A DNA stretch of 64,000 bases from Butyricimonas faecihominis (lineage in GTDB: Bacteria; Bacteroidota; Bacteroidia; Bacteroidales; Marinifilaceae): contig NZ_AP028155.1 in the NCBI RefSeq assembly GCF_033096445.1, positions 1,059,880 to 1,123,879 on the forward strand, given 5' to 3'. Within the stretch, counting starts at the first letter, position 1, and every line of letters starts with the position of its first letter. The position numbers were made by a program, and so were the translations under genes. Of this stretch, positions 9,408 to 19,160 are shown one piece after another. Below the pieces are notes generated by a model. That model did not search any database, had not been told where the DNA came from, and saw only the letters and a program-made list of their open reading frames with translations.

Positions 9408-9767
9408 TTACTCTTTCACCTTTTCAAGTACGTCCATATCCGTGTAATAGGTGCGATGTTGTGATTTCTTTCCAGTTGCATTCATTCTAGCCAAAATATA
9501 CTTAATATTTCCCTGATTATCAACCTCATAATCTTCCACAAACCCGTATTTACATTCCTCGTCCATATATCTTCGACCATTTTCGTCTGGGATAGCCCGC
9601 CGGAAGGCAGGAGTTGTAATTTTCACCTTCTCATTCACCTCAAACAGCTTGTTTTCGTTAATATACTGCTCTTTCAGTCGTTTTTCCTGCTCCCGATATT
9701 TGGTTATAATTTCTTCCAGCTCTCTTATAGAAGCTACATACTCTTCTTTTGTCATGGTTTTATTCAT
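9408..9767 (-). CDS. Conserved-looking hypothetical protein, 119 aa
   Basis: I do not recognise a family. The N-terminal 50 residues are charged and helical, probably a short coiled coil (ELEEIITKYREQEKRLKEQY). The rest is rich in Tyr, Val and Lys and looks like a small beta domain (VNEKVKITTP, YGFVEDYEVDNQGNIKYILARM). There is no signal peptide or membrane segment. It stands alone between adk and the PBP1A gene, facing away from the latter. Codon use resembles its neighbours. It is probably real because the frame is intact and composition is protein-like on this strand only. Confidence 0.6.
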   Translation of the reverse strand: MNKTMTKEEYVASIRELEEIITKYREQEKRLKEQYINENKLFEVNEKVKITTPAFRRAIPDENGRRYMDEECKYGFVEDYEVDNQGNIKYILARMNATGKKSQHRTYYTDMDVLEKVKE

Positions 9768-9983
9768 TTATCGAAATAATTTACTTACTCTTTTTTACAT
9801 TATGAATGTAATTATCACCTTGCAGTTACAAATATATAAAATAAATTAAATACACCATCAAATTTGTCCGAAATTCGACAATATTGGATACAAACAAACG
9901 AAAACACTCACACAACTTTACCCCTATCCTTGAAAATTACATTGCAATTTCGTACATTCGCAGGCATTTCCGGAATCAATTAT

Positions 9984-12338
9984 ATGAACAAGAAAAAGAC
10001 CACAACACGAAAAAAAGCCACGAAGAAAAAACAAAGTATCTTTGCCCGTGTTTTCAAAACAATACTATTGAGTGCCTTACTGGGCGCCATTCTCGTTGGA
10101 CTATTCGTATGTTGCGTGTACTACGGGATGTGGGGGAAAATTCCGGATTACCGGGACCTGAGGGAAATTCGTAACAACGAGGCATCTTCCCTGTACAGTG
10201 AAGACGGGGAGTTACTCGGAAAATATTACGTGGAAAACCGTACAAACGTCATGTTCGGCAGTATATCCCGCAATGCCATAAACGCCTTGATCGCCACTGA
10301 AGACGTGCGCTTCTACGAGCATCACGGATTCGATAAAGTCAGTATGCTGAGGGTATTGTTCAAGACATTACTATTAGGCGATAAGAGTTCGGGCGGGGGA
10401 AGTACGATCAGTCAGCAATTGGCCAAAAATCTCTATCCTCGCCAGTATAACAACCGTTTCATGATTCCGGTGATCAAGATCAAAGAAATCATCACGGCAC
10501 ATCGTCTTGAAAAACTATACACGAAAGACGAAATTCTCACCCTATATTTAAATACCGTATCTTTTGGTGAAGGCACGTTCGGTATTGAAAGTGCCGCCCA
10601 AAAGTATTTTTCCACGACGGCAACACGTCTCTCTGTTCCGGAAGCCGCCACGCTGATCGGACTCTTGAAGGGGCCTTCTTACTACAATCCCCGAGTACAT
10701 CCCGATCGCACGTTACAACGACGTAACACGGTGATTGCCCAAATGGTTAAGTACGATTATCTGACCGAAGAAGAAGGAGAAGAATTGAAAAAAGAAAAAC
10801 TACGTCTCCGTTTCAAACCGTTAAACCATTATTCCGGCCTAGCTCCCTACTTACGTGAACAAATCCGCCAAGACGCAGTCAAGCTCATCGCGGAATTTAA
10901 CGAGGCAAACAGCACCAATTACGATTTATACAAGGACGGGCTGAAACTCGTCACCACGATCGATGCGGAGATGCAACGTTACGCGGAAAAAGCCATGCAA
11001 CAACACATGAAGTCATTGCAACACGCTTTCTACACGCATCTGGGAAAACAAGAGCCATGGGACAAAGAGAAGAATCTCCTTGATAATGCCATTCGGGAAA
11101 GCGAGGTATATAAAAATCTAAAACGCCAAGGGCTTGGCGAGAAAGCCATCCTCGCAGCCATGAACGAGAAAAAGCCCATGACTATTTATAGTACATACCA
11201 AGGAGAAACCGAAATGCAAATGTCTTCCATTGATTCCATTAAACACTATCTAAAGATTCTTCAACCCGGTATGATAGCAGTAGAACCCCAATCCGGAAAA
11301 ATAAAAGTATGGATCGGGGGACTTGATTTCAAATATTTCCAATATGACCAAGTGCTGGCTCCCCGCCAAGTCGGTTCCGTGTTCAAACCGGTCGTTTACA
11401 GTGCTGCCATTGAACATGGAGCCCGTGTAGACGCCTATTATAATAATGAACAAAAAAGTTACCCGGAGTACGACAACTGGACGCCCCGAAATTCAAACAA
11501 CCAGTACGGTGGTTACTACACGCTGAAAGGGGCTCTAAGTCAATCCATCAACACGATTGCCGTCCAAGTTCTCCTACAAACAGGAATCGACGCCACGATA
11601 GAACACGCTCATCGGCTAGGAATACAAAGTGACCTGCCTGCAGTTCCCTCCATTGCCCTAGGAGCTGCCAATATTCCTCTTCGGGAAATGATTCTCCCCT
11701 ACTTGTGCTATGCAAACAATGGCGTATCGACAACGCCCTATTATCTGCTTTCCATAAAAGACCGGGACGGACGCATTCTTTACGAGTCCGAACCACCACG
11801 CAGGGAACGGGTGATCCCGGCAGAGCAGGCTCATACCATGTCTTCCATGCTTTCCGCTGTTATTCAAGAAGGAACAGGGAAAAGACTGATCAACAACTAC
11901 GGGTTGAACATACCCCTAGCCGGAAAAACCGGGACAACCCAGAATCAAGCCGATGGCTGGTTTATTGGTTATAATCCTCGTATCGTAGTGGGCGTAAGAG
12001 TCGGGGCCAACAATTCTCGTGTACATTTCAACTCAACCGCACTAGGACAAGGTGCCAACATGGCACTTCCCATCTTCGGGTTGTTCATGCAGGAATGTCT
12101 GCAAAGTAACACTTACGCCTATTGGTCCGGTCTGTCCTTCCCGGTCCCACCCACGGATACACAAAAAGAACTGGAAGTCCCCACGTTCAAGGATAATATA
12201 AACCTGTTGGAAAGATTAACCAACCAAAAACTGGAAAAAGTAAAGAAACAAGATACAGAAAAAGATACCGATACTCCCAAGAAAAAAGGTTTCTTCCGGA
12301 AAATCGGGGACCTGTTCAAGAAAAAAGATAAAAAATAA
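9984..12338 (+). CDS. Penicillin-binding protein 1A, bifunctional glycosyltransferase/transpeptidase
   Basis: This class A PBP polymerises glycan strands and cross-links peptides on the outer face of the inner membrane. A lysine-rich cytoplasmic tail leads into one membrane helix (about residues 20-45). The GT51 domain follows, with ATEDVRFYEHHG (catalytic Glu) and GGSTISQQLAKN. The transpeptidase domain has SVFK (SxxK serine), the SIN triad and KTGTT. The C-terminus is a lysine-rich tail. I place the start at 9984 (784 residues) rather than 9864 because the extra 40 residues precede the cytoplasmic tail and resemble nothing in the family. TACATTCG, a weak -7 box, lies about 25-30 bases before this start. 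Confidence 0.93.
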   Translation: MNKKKTTTRKKATKKKQSIFARVFKTILLSALLGAILVGLFVCCVYYGMWGKIPDYRDLREIRNNEASSLYSEDGELLGKYYVENRTNVMFGSISRNAINALIATEDVRFYEHHGFDKVSMLRVLFKTLLLGDKSSGGGSTISQQLAKNLYPRQYNNRFMIPVIKIKEIITAHRLEKLYTKDEILTLYLNTVSFGEGTFGIESAAQKYFSTTATRLSVPEAATLIGLLKGPSYYNPRVHPDRTLQRRNTVIAQMVKYDYLTEEEGEELKKEKLRLRFKPLNHYSGLAPYLREQIRQDAVKLIAEFNEANSTNYDLYKDGLKLVTTIDAEMQRYAEKAMQQHMKSLQHAFYTHLGKQEPWDKEKNLLDNAIRESEVYKNLKRQGLGEKAILAAMNEKKPMTIYSTYQGETEMQMSSIDSIKHYLKILQPGMIAVEPQSGKIKVWIGGLDFKYFQYDQVLAPRQVGSVFKPVVYSAAIEHGARVDAYYNNEQKSYPEYDNWTPRNSNNQYGGYYTLKGALSQSINTIAVQVLLQTGIDATIEHAHRLGIQSDLPAVPSIALGAANIPLREMILPYLCYANNGVSTTPYYLLSIKDRDGRILYESEPPRRERVIPAEQAHTMSSMLSAVIQEGTGKRLINNYGLNIPLAGKTGTTQNQADGWFIGYNPRIVVGVRVGANNSRVHFNSTALGQGANMALPIFGLFMQECLQSNTYAYWSGLSFPVPPTDTQKELEVPTFKDNINLLERLTNQKLEKVKKQDTEKDTDTPKKKGFFRKIGDLFKKKDKK

Positions 12339-12344
12339 TTCACC

Positions 12345-12611
12345 ATGAAAACAATAAACAAGACATCCCTGCTCCTTGCCCTTATTATACTGGCTATTGC
12401 TTTCAGTATCATATCCATGATTGCAGCCCCAGCTGAAATACGTTACTCATGGCACGGGCTGAACCCGTGGAATACTATTCAGGCTGTTCCACTTATGTTC
12501 AAACGATTCCTTAAAATGGACGATTGGATTATCTATTCCCTATCCGTGTTAATCATCGCTTACCTCTGGTGGAGAATCTATGCACTCGTAAATAAATTCA
12601 GAAGATCATAA
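12345..12611 (+). CDS. Small membrane protein, 88 aa, two transmembrane segments
   Basis: Hydrophobic stretches at about residues 8-28 and 61-78 predict two membrane helices joined by a short loop rich in Trp and Pro. The start is 6 bases after the PBP1A stop, so the two genes are probably co-transcribed and the product may act at the same envelope site. I recognise no family. The convergent antiporter gene ends only 5 bases beyond its stop, with no obvious terminator between them. Confidence 0.65.
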   Translation: MKTINKTSLLLALIILAIAFSIISMIAAPAEIRYSWHGLNPWNTIQAVPLMFKRFLKMDDWIIYSLSVLIIAYLWWRIYALVNKFRRS

Positions 12612-12616
12612 ACCCT

Positions 12617-13759
12617 TTATTCTTTTACCCCGTACACACTCTGGGATATACGTTTCACAGCGACCACGAAGAAACCTGTTAAAACGAGATTAAGTACTAA
12701 ACTTAAAATGGAGATAATCAACGCAGGACCTCCTAACTGGTACCCCATGGCAATCACGATAATTCCAGCACCGACTTCTCCCCTCGTGAACATACCGATC
12801 GAAAGCGCCAAACGCTCCTGAATCTTCCGGTCACGATAGAAGAATAGCGGAAACATCTTCCCAAGATTCGAAAGAATCGTTACCACAATTACATGGAAGA
12901 TCAGCATCCCCCATCCGGGCATCCCGTCTCCCCCAGTCTCCAAACCGATAAAGATAGGCGTACTCAACCCGACCAAAAACATAAACAGGTACGAGATAAA
13001 ACTAGAGGCTCTTTCTTCCTCTTGCGAATGATTATGCACGGTTTTCATCACCATTCCCAACACGAATGCCGGTAACAGGACTTCAATATGAATTGCTCCA
13101 TCTTGTCCCATAAAAGCTTTCGAGATCAGGTACACGCTTTCGAATGCCGCCACGATACATACGGAATAGAGCAGAATAGCTCTCCAAGATTGCGGCAAGT
13201 TCAGCGAACTCAACCGTTTCCATCCGAAAATCAAAAGGATACAAACCACCAGAATAATAACAAACAGTTGCCACTTGAAACCGATCATCAATATCTGCAA
13301 CGGAATCATCAACAAAATCGTGTCCAAGTCATCGAATATAGCAAGCACCTGCGTCTTCTTGTAAATCCACTCCTTTTTCAGCCCGGCAGCGGCGAGCATC
13401 GTGAAAAGAATCCCTGCGGACGTAGGAGCCGCAAACCGGCTGATCAGCAAATTATTCTCCCACGACAATCCCGTATCCAGAAAAAAGATATAATAACAGG
13501 CTATCAAGAGCCAAGGTACGGCAGCCGTCGCCATGGCAATAAAATAATCCGTCGTGTACGAACGCCATTTTACCTTATCCAGCTCGAATTCCCTCCCTAC
13601 ATTAATCATGATAAAAGCAAGACAAATAAACATCAGCCATTTGCTTATTGATGCTAGAGTTCCATACGCACTCCCTAACGCCGAAGGAAGTATTTGAGAA
13701 AAAAATAAGCCACAAAGTAAGAAAATAGAAAATAAAAAAACTTTCTTCATCCCCATCAA
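12617..13759 (-). CDS. Cation:proton antiporter (CPA2/NhaP-like)
   Basis: The 380-residue protein has 11-12 predicted membrane helices. The fold and segments such as RFAAPTSAGILFTML, AIFDDLDTILLMIP (paired acidic residues in a membrane helix) and GMFTRGEVGAGIIVIAMG match sodium/hydrogen exchangers of the CPA superfamily. It would exchange Na+ or K+ for protons at the inner membrane. There is no C-terminal regulatory (TrkA-type) domain. It is separated by 93 bases from the next gene in the same direction. Ion specificity cannot be read from sequence. Confidence 0.78.
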   Translation of the reverse strand: MMGMKKVFLFSIFLLCGLFFSQILPSALGSAYGTLASISKWLMFICLAFIMINVGREFELDKVKWRSYTTDYFIAMATAAVPWLLIACYYIFFLDTGLSWENNLLISRFAAPTSAGILFTMLAAAGLKKEWIYKKTQVLAIFDDLDTILLMIPLQILMIGFKWQLFVIILVVCILLIFGWKRLSSLNLPQSWRAILLYSVCIVAAFESVYLISKAFMGQDGAIHIEVLLPAFVLGMVMKTVHNHSQEEERASSFISYLFMFLVGLSTPIFIGLETGGDGMPGWGMLIFHVIVVTILSNLGKMFPLFFYRDRKIQERLALSIGMFTRGEVGAGIIVIAMGYQLGGPALIISILSLVLNLVLTGFFVVAVKRISQSVYGVKE

Positions 13760-13852
13760 AATTAATTTGCCACAAAGATAGGGATTTTCAGGCGATTTTC
13801 GATCGTTATTTAAAATGAATCTAGTTAAAAAATGTATATCAAAAACCTTGAT

Positions 13853-15784
13853 CTACTCGTATTTAATCGCATCGGGTTTATAAACACGGTAATCATAAAA
13901 TCCACTTTTCCGACGACTCGACACGTTCACCTCTATACTATGAATATCGGGTGGTCCTTTGGGGTAAAAAGCAAAACGAATACTTACATTCTTGAGAATC
14001 AAGTTATCATTTCGTAGATTCAGACTAACACCGATTCCCCAGTACGATTGACTATTCAACAAATTCTTCTCATCCCGGGCCAACACCCCCCAATCCACAA
14101 ACCCGGTAACCGATGCCCGAAACCCTCTTTTAATGTAAGGCAGGAACAACGTTGCGGACATGGAGGCGGAAAGTCGTTGTGTCCCACGAGTGGTATCGGA
14201 ATCAAATCCCCGGATATTAGCATCCTCGAAATAAATATAGTCATCCGGATTCCTCTTGATTCCCAACACGTAATCCACGTTACTATAAAAACGTAACCGG
14301 TGCCGGGACAGATCGTACAAACGACTGATATACTGACTACCGACCTTAAACACGCCACTCTCGGCCGTGTAACCATTCAGAAAAGTACCCAAAGCCGCGT
14401 ACCAAGCATAGTACCTCTCCGTGTATTTATTAAACCATGAATAATGCCATTCTGTTCCCAAGTACCCGTACTCCGTGAAATCACTCTTCTCATACCCGAA
14501 AAGCAACGTCCCCGATAATCCCGATGGAATATCCTCTGTTCGCCCGAAATCATAGATCAAGTTTGCCTTGAAATACTTGATTTTGGTAAACGTCAAAGCT
14601 CCCATGATCCGGTCACGGTCGTAATAGAAATGATTGGAATCACTCGACACTTCCGGACGATCGACAAAACTAGTACCCGTGTAACGTCCCGTCAGGTAAA
14701 ATATCCGGTTATAACTATACTTTTCCGGCAAATAAAAAGAAGTTCCTCCCCAGAAGTCCCACAACCGGTAATTAAACAATTCCACGGGCTTGTTAATATC
14801 CCGGTCAACCAATGTTTTCGAGGAATATACCCGACTGTATGCGGCACCTCCGGCCCATTTTGTCTTGTACGTCAAGAACTCTTTATCCAGTTCCACCCGT
14901 AAAATATCCTGATTATAGGAATTCTCGTACATCCCGTAAAAGTCCATGTGAGACCCTAGAAGATTACTGGCCTTATACTCGATCAGGTTTCCCCATTTTT
15001 TATCTTTACTTCCCCGAAAACTAGCCTGATAGTGTAAACTATGCCCCAGTTTAAACAAGTTTTTTGTTTCTAGCCCCAAGTCAACCGCATTCAAGAAGTT
15101 ACTCCACACCTCCCCCGTCCATGAAAATTCATCCTTGCAAATAATCATCAGATCAACTTGATTCGTGTCACTCTGTACCTCTTGTATGCCAATCAGCGCA
15201 TCATCCACGTTCGACATTGCTTTCAGTAACTGTTCATTCTGTACCAGCTCGAAAGGGTCGACTATCATCCCCGGCCTCACGGTCAATTGCTTTTTTATCA
15301 CCCGTTCGGCCGATTTCTGGTGAACGGAATTTGCCACGCTTAAAAGCCATTGTAAACTGTCCTGCAAGGGCGTCGTGTCGTTAACACTCGTTCCGAAAGG
15401 AGGTAAAACCTTCACGTGAATATCACGGATCGTCTTTCCCCGGTAGGGCTTGTAACGATCCTCACTATTTTCCGTTTGAACAATATCAATGTTAATTTTT
15501 CGGGGATTCACGAAGATCATCTTGTACAACTCTTTCGTCCACTTCCGTCGATAAGCGACCTCCTTGATCTTGGAAAACTCATACTGGAGTGTATCCCGAA
15601 TTAAACTATCCGGTAAGAAAACCACGTCATTTTGTTTCAGTGTATCAGGTAGCTTTATAAATTCATACTCGTTATTCCCACGCACGTCGAATGATAAGGG
15701 CCTTGCATTTGCTTGACTTTCCACGAGTAATACCCATGCCAGCATCCATATCATACAACGAATAATCACACGCTTCTTTTCCAA
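13853..15784 (-). CDS. Omp85-superfamily outer-membrane protein
   Basis: A signal peptide (basic start, hydrophobic core, cleavage near ESQANA) is followed by a POTRA-like region around GKTIRDIHVKVLPPFGTS and LTVRPGMIVDPFELVQNEQLL. This is the arrangement seen in Omp85/BamA relatives. The last 350 residues have the aromatic, alternating pattern of a beta barrel (surface antigen type). It is shorter than BamA (643 residues against about 800-900) and has at most one or two POTRA units. It is therefore a side-branch family member rather than the essential BamA. It lies in a tight run with apbE and the patatin gene, which also ends in a barrel. Confidence 0.7.
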   Translation of the reverse strand: MEKKRVIIRCMIWMLAWVLLVESQANARPLSFDVRGNNEYEFIKLPDTLKQNDVVFLPDSLIRDTLQYEFSKIKEVAYRRKWTKELYKMIFVNPRKINIDIVQTENSEDRYKPYRGKTIRDIHVKVLPPFGTSVNDTTPLQDSLQWLLSVANSVHQKSAERVIKKQLTVRPGMIVDPFELVQNEQLLKAMSNVDDALIGIQEVQSDTNQVDLMIICKDEFSWTGEVWSNFLNAVDLGLETKNLFKLGHSLHYQASFRGSKDKKWGNLIEYKASNLLGSHMDFYGMYENSYNQDILRVELDKEFLTYKTKWAGGAAYSRVYSSKTLVDRDINKPVELFNYRLWDFWGGTSFYLPEKYSYNRIFYLTGRYTGTSFVDRPEVSSDSNHFYYDRDRIMGALTFTKIKYFKANLIYDFGRTEDIPSGLSGTLLFGYEKSDFTEYGYLGTEWHYSWFNKYTERYYAWYAALGTFLNGYTAESGVFKVGSQYISRLYDLSRHRLRFYSNVDYVLGIKRNPDDYIYFEDANIRGFDSDTTRGTQRLSASMSATLFLPYIKRGFRASVTGFVDWGVLARDEKNLLNSQSYWGIGVSLNLRNDNLILKNVSIRFAFYPKGPPDIHSIEVNVSSRRKSGFYDYRVYKPDAIKYE

Positions 15785-15789
15785 TAAAA

Positions 15790-16779
15790 TTACTCCTCTA
15801 ACACTAACGTTTTCAATCGGTCAGACATCCAAACCTCACGTTCTCCCTGTTTATTTTGATAAATAAAACAAGCCTCGATATGAGGATTATCCAACACTAT
15901 TTTTTTAGATTCTTCAGTTCCCAACACCATAAACGCTGTCGCGTAAGCATCTGCCTCCATACAAGTCGGAGCGTACACGGAAGCACCTAGTATATCTTGT
16001 TGGACAGGATAACCGGTCCTAGGGTTTATTGTGTGAGAATATTTTTTTCCATCCACCACGTAAAAACGACGATAATTTCCGGAAGTCGCCAACGCCCCTT
16101 CCCGCAAAGCCAGCACAAGCTGCAACTCCCTGTTTGCAGCCGTCGCATCGTCAATCGGCTTGTCTACACCGATATGCCACGGGCGCCGTTTATTACTTTC
16201 CCCTTTCACGCGGATTTCACCGCCGATCTCTATCATGTAATTTTGTACTCCTTTACGGTCAAAAAACTCGGCCACGAGATCCACTCCCAACCCTTTGGCA
16301 ATGGAACTGGCATCCATCTGTACCCCCTCGACTAGCTTCACTAACCGCTCCCCTTCCAACTGCACCTTATCCATTCCCACGTATTGCAACAAAGAATCGA
16401 TCTTCTCGTCCGAAGGCAACTTCTCGTTTTTAAAACCGAATCCCCAAGCGTTCACCAACGGGGCCACTGTCACGTCAAAGGCTCCACCCGTCACCTCGTT
16501 CACCTCTCTAGCCTTCTCGTACATAGCAACGAAAAGCGAATCTACCTGTTCACTCTCACCCCGGTTCCACTGGGCAATCACCGAATTCTTGTTAAACATT
16601 GACAAGGACCGATTTACCCGCTCCATCTCCTGCCGGATCTCCACCGCATAATCCATTTCACTCTGGTACGACACGTGGTAAACTGTACCATACACGCTAC
16701 CTTCCGAGAACCGGTACACATTACGCTGACATCCCATCACCAACACCAGCCCGCAAATAATAATCCCCAACTTTTTCAT
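15790..16779 (-). CDS. apbE: FAD:protein FMN transferase ApbE
   Basis: ApbE attaches FMN covalently to a Thr or Ser in target proteins such as NqrB, NqrC or RnfG subunits on the outer side of the inner membrane. A lipoprotein signal ending in VMGC (Cys16) anchors it. Motifs include FDVTVAPLVNAWGFG, the Mg/FAD-binding DASSIAKGLGVDL and EIGGEIRVKG, and HTINPRTGYPV. The length (329) is typical. It ends 5 bases before the Omp85-like gene and begins 8 bases after the patatin gene, so the three form an operon. No flavinylated partner gene is in the window. Confidence 0.92.
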   Translation of the reverse strand: MKKLGIIICGLVLVMGCQRNVYRFSEGSVYGTVYHVSYQSEMDYAVEIRQEMERVNRSLSMFNKNSVIAQWNRGESEQVDSLFVAMYEKAREVNEVTGGAFDVTVAPLVNAWGFGFKNEKLPSDEKIDSLLQYVGMDKVQLEGERLVKLVEGVQMDASSIAKGLGVDLVAEFFDRKGVQNYMIEIGGEIRVKGESNKRRPWHIGVDKPIDDATAANRELQLVLALREGALATSGNYRRFYVVDGKKYSHTINPRTGYPVQQDILGASVYAPTCMEADAYATAFMVLGTEESKKIVLDNPHIEACFIYQNKQGEREVWMSDRLKTLVLEE

Positions 16780-16787
16780 ACACTTTT

Positions 16788-18977
16788 CTAAAAATAATAT
16801 CCCAAGTTAAAATAAAAGCCCAGTTTCTTTGACCAATCCGAGAGACTGAACATGAAATCAATCGGTCCCACGATACTATCGTAAGAATACCCGACACCCC
16901 CGCCCCAAATATCATCACCTCCAAATATATCAAAGAAATTAGCCTCCTGTTTCGCATAATTCCCGGCTAGAGAAATATAATGGTTACGACCAATATTATA
17001 CCTCACCTTGACTTTTGCCACCACAACCGAATTATCGAATATCTCCAGATGCTGAATTCCCAAGAAAGGCAATTGTTGATCGACATACCTCCCGGCAACA
17101 TCCCCTCCCATACAATTCAAATAGGGATAGGGAACATCATGCCCCACCAGCACTCGCCCGTAAATAGACGGAATAAACTTCACCCGGCGGGTGATGGACA
17201 GCACGGACTCGAAATCCAACCCGATAGCTGAGAACGGTGCCCCGTCATTATAGGTGATCAAATTATCCGTGTACAAGGAATAATCCACTTTCAGCGACAT
17301 TCCCCGTGTCGGGTAATAGCGTTTATCAAAGGTTTCCAAATGTGCCAGCCCGTAATAACTAAAGAACCCTTCCGGTTTCACCGAAATATTATGATCTTTG
17401 TCCGAGAAGAGGAACGACTCGTAATTATAATACTCGTAACGAACCCCCAGCTGCAATTTAAAGTTACGGAAATAAATATCAGAACCTCCAAGGTTTACCC
17501 GATGAACCCCGTAATCCACGTTATCCGTTTTCTTTCCCTTGGTATAAATATCCAAGTTATTATACTTGAACATATACTCCAATTCAAAACGCCGCAGGAA
17601 AGTATTGCCCAGTGAATAATTCAACTTCACGTAAGGATTCATGCTTAAACGTCCGGTCAGAGAAAGCCGCGAACCTCTCAAATCCTTGTGAGTAAGCGTG
17701 GTATTCAATAAAATAGCCGCCATTTCTTCTGAATCAAACCGGAAACCAAGGTTCAAAGAACTCATAGGCTTTTGTTTTAGTATCAATTCCAAATCGTACA
17801 CTGGGCCACCACTAAGCTTGTAACTCACGCTCGAAAATGCCCCGATCCCGTACAATTCGGCAATTGCCTCGTGCAGATCGCTCAACGTGATCCGGCTATA
17901 ATCCTTTATCCGTATCTTTTTCCGTAACCATTTCTCATCCCGTTCATCAATTCCTGACAGATGCACGTGTTCCACCATGATCGTATCATTCTCGATAATT
18001 ATATCTTCAGATATTTTTTTCGGTTGAAAACTTTCTGTAAGTCCCAGCTCTTTTTTCAATTGCATCAATTCATCCCATTGACTCCGAGCCACGTCCTCAC
18101 CCCGCATGATCAGCGTGTCAATAGCGCTTGACGAAAAACTGGCGGCCGAATAAGGTGTAACATCCGGTTTGATATAGATGTTTACCATCTTTTTATTTTC
18201 CTCGTACTTCTGGATACCTAAAAAAGAGGTCATCTGGTCAAGAATCCCCATCACGGATTCTAGCCCGGATGCATCTTTCAGTTCCGCCTGCACGTCTACC
18301 CCGATAATTATATCGGCTCCCATTGCTTTAGCCAGATCCACCGGAAAATTATTGGAGATTCCCCCGTCCACCAGTACCATACCATTTTTCCGCACGGGAG
18401 CGAAAGCCCCCGGAATCGCCATACTCGCACGCATGGCCAGCGGTAACACGCCGCGGTCCTGAACAACCTCCTTACCATCCACCAAATTACTCGCCACGCA
18501 GGCAAAAGGGATAGGCAATTTCTTAAAATCCAACGAATCATGGTAACCGATTGTCAGATCCGAGAACAGGTTGTAAATATTCTGCCCACTGATGAATCCC
18601 GATGGAATTTTGATCTCCCGGTTATTCTTTATCGGCACGGAAACCAGATACTTTTCCGTTTCCTCCTTCTCCGAGAAAGGGAGATTATAACGATATACTT
18701 TATCACTCAACAAAAACGTCCAGTTCTGTCTTCTCACCAAACTATCCATCGTGTGCGCATCGTACCCGATCGCGTACAACGCCCCGACGAGAGACCCCAT
18801 ACTCGTCCCTGCAATATAATCAATCGGAATCCCAGCTTCCTCCAACACCTTCAACACTCCAATATGTGCCACGCCTTTCGCACCCCCACCACTCAGCACC
18901 AACCCAACCTTTTTCCGTTGACCTTGAACATCCAATATAATAAATAAAACAAGAAGAAACACCAAAATTCGTTTCAT
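16788..18977 (-). CDS. Patatin-like phospholipase fused to an outer-membrane barrel
   Basis: After a short signal peptide comes a patatin domain (residues about 25-310). It has the oxyanion loop SGGGAKG, the nucleophile elbow GTSMGS, and the catalytic Asp in VDGGISNNFP. A POTRA-like unit follows near 330-400 (VEHVHLSGIDERDEKWLRKK). A C-terminal barrel of about 300 residues comes last and ends in FYFNLGYYF. This is the layout of PlpD-type type Vd autotransporters: lipase inside or below the membrane, barrel in the outer membrane. It is the first gene of the operon with apbE and the Omp85-like gene. Its substrate is presumably phospholipid, by family. Confidence 0.85.
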   Translation of the reverse strand: MKRILVFLLVLFIILDVQGQRKKVGLVLSGGGAKGVAHIGVLKVLEEAGIPIDYIAGTSMGSLVGALYAIGYDAHTMDSLVRRQNWTFLLSDKVYRYNLPFSEKEETEKYLVSVPIKNNREIKIPSGFISGQNIYNLFSDLTIGYHDSLDFKKLPIPFACVASNLVDGKEVVQDRGVLPLAMRASMAIPGAFAPVRKNGMVLVDGGISNNFPVDLAKAMGADIIIGVDVQAELKDASGLESVMGILDQMTSFLGIQKYEENKKMVNIYIKPDVTPYSAASFSSSAIDTLIMRGEDVARSQWDELMQLKKELGLTESFQPKKISEDIIIENDTIMVEHVHLSGIDERDEKWLRKKIRIKDYSRITLSDLHEAIAELYGIGAFSSVSYKLSGGPVYDLELILKQKPMSSLNLGFRFDSEEMAAILLNTTLTHKDLRGSRLSLTGRLSMNPYVKLNYSLGNTFLRRFELEYMFKYNNLDIYTKGKKTDNVDYGVHRVNLGGSDIYFRNFKLQLGVRYEYYNYESFLFSDKDHNISVKPEGFFSYYGLAHLETFDKRYYPTRGMSLKVDYSLYTDNLITYNDGAPFSAIGLDFESVLSITRRVKFIPSIYGRVLVGHDVPYPYLNCMGGDVAGRYVDQQLPFLGIQHLEIFDNSVVVAKVKVRYNIGRNHYISLAGNYAKQEANFFDIFGGDDIWGGGVGYSYDSIVGPIDFMFSLSDWSKKLGFYFNLGYYF

Positions 18978-19130
18978 ACATTCCAGAATTTAAATTTAAG
19001 AGGTTAGATCAAAAAAGATACCATTCTTCTCGCTCTAAACTTCCCAAAAATACAAATTTCTCGGAACATTAGCAACTCAACTTCCCAAGTTCGCACAATA
19101 TCTGACATTTCTTTTTCTAAATTATTTAGC

Positions 19131-19138
19131 TAAATTTG
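19131..19138 (+). promoter_or_regulatory. -7 box upstream of the NtrC-like regulator
   Basis: TAAATTTG lies 22 bases before the ATG at 19161 and fits the TAnnTTTG consensus. Confidence 0.4.
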
Positions 19139-19160
19139 CGGTGAGACTAAAAAATGTAGT

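Noticed and set aside
13088-13651. A 187-codon frame on the plus strand inside the antiporter gene
   Set aside because: It is antisense to a gene with clear membrane helices, and its Gln-, Asn- and Arg-rich composition is what antisense of that gene would give.
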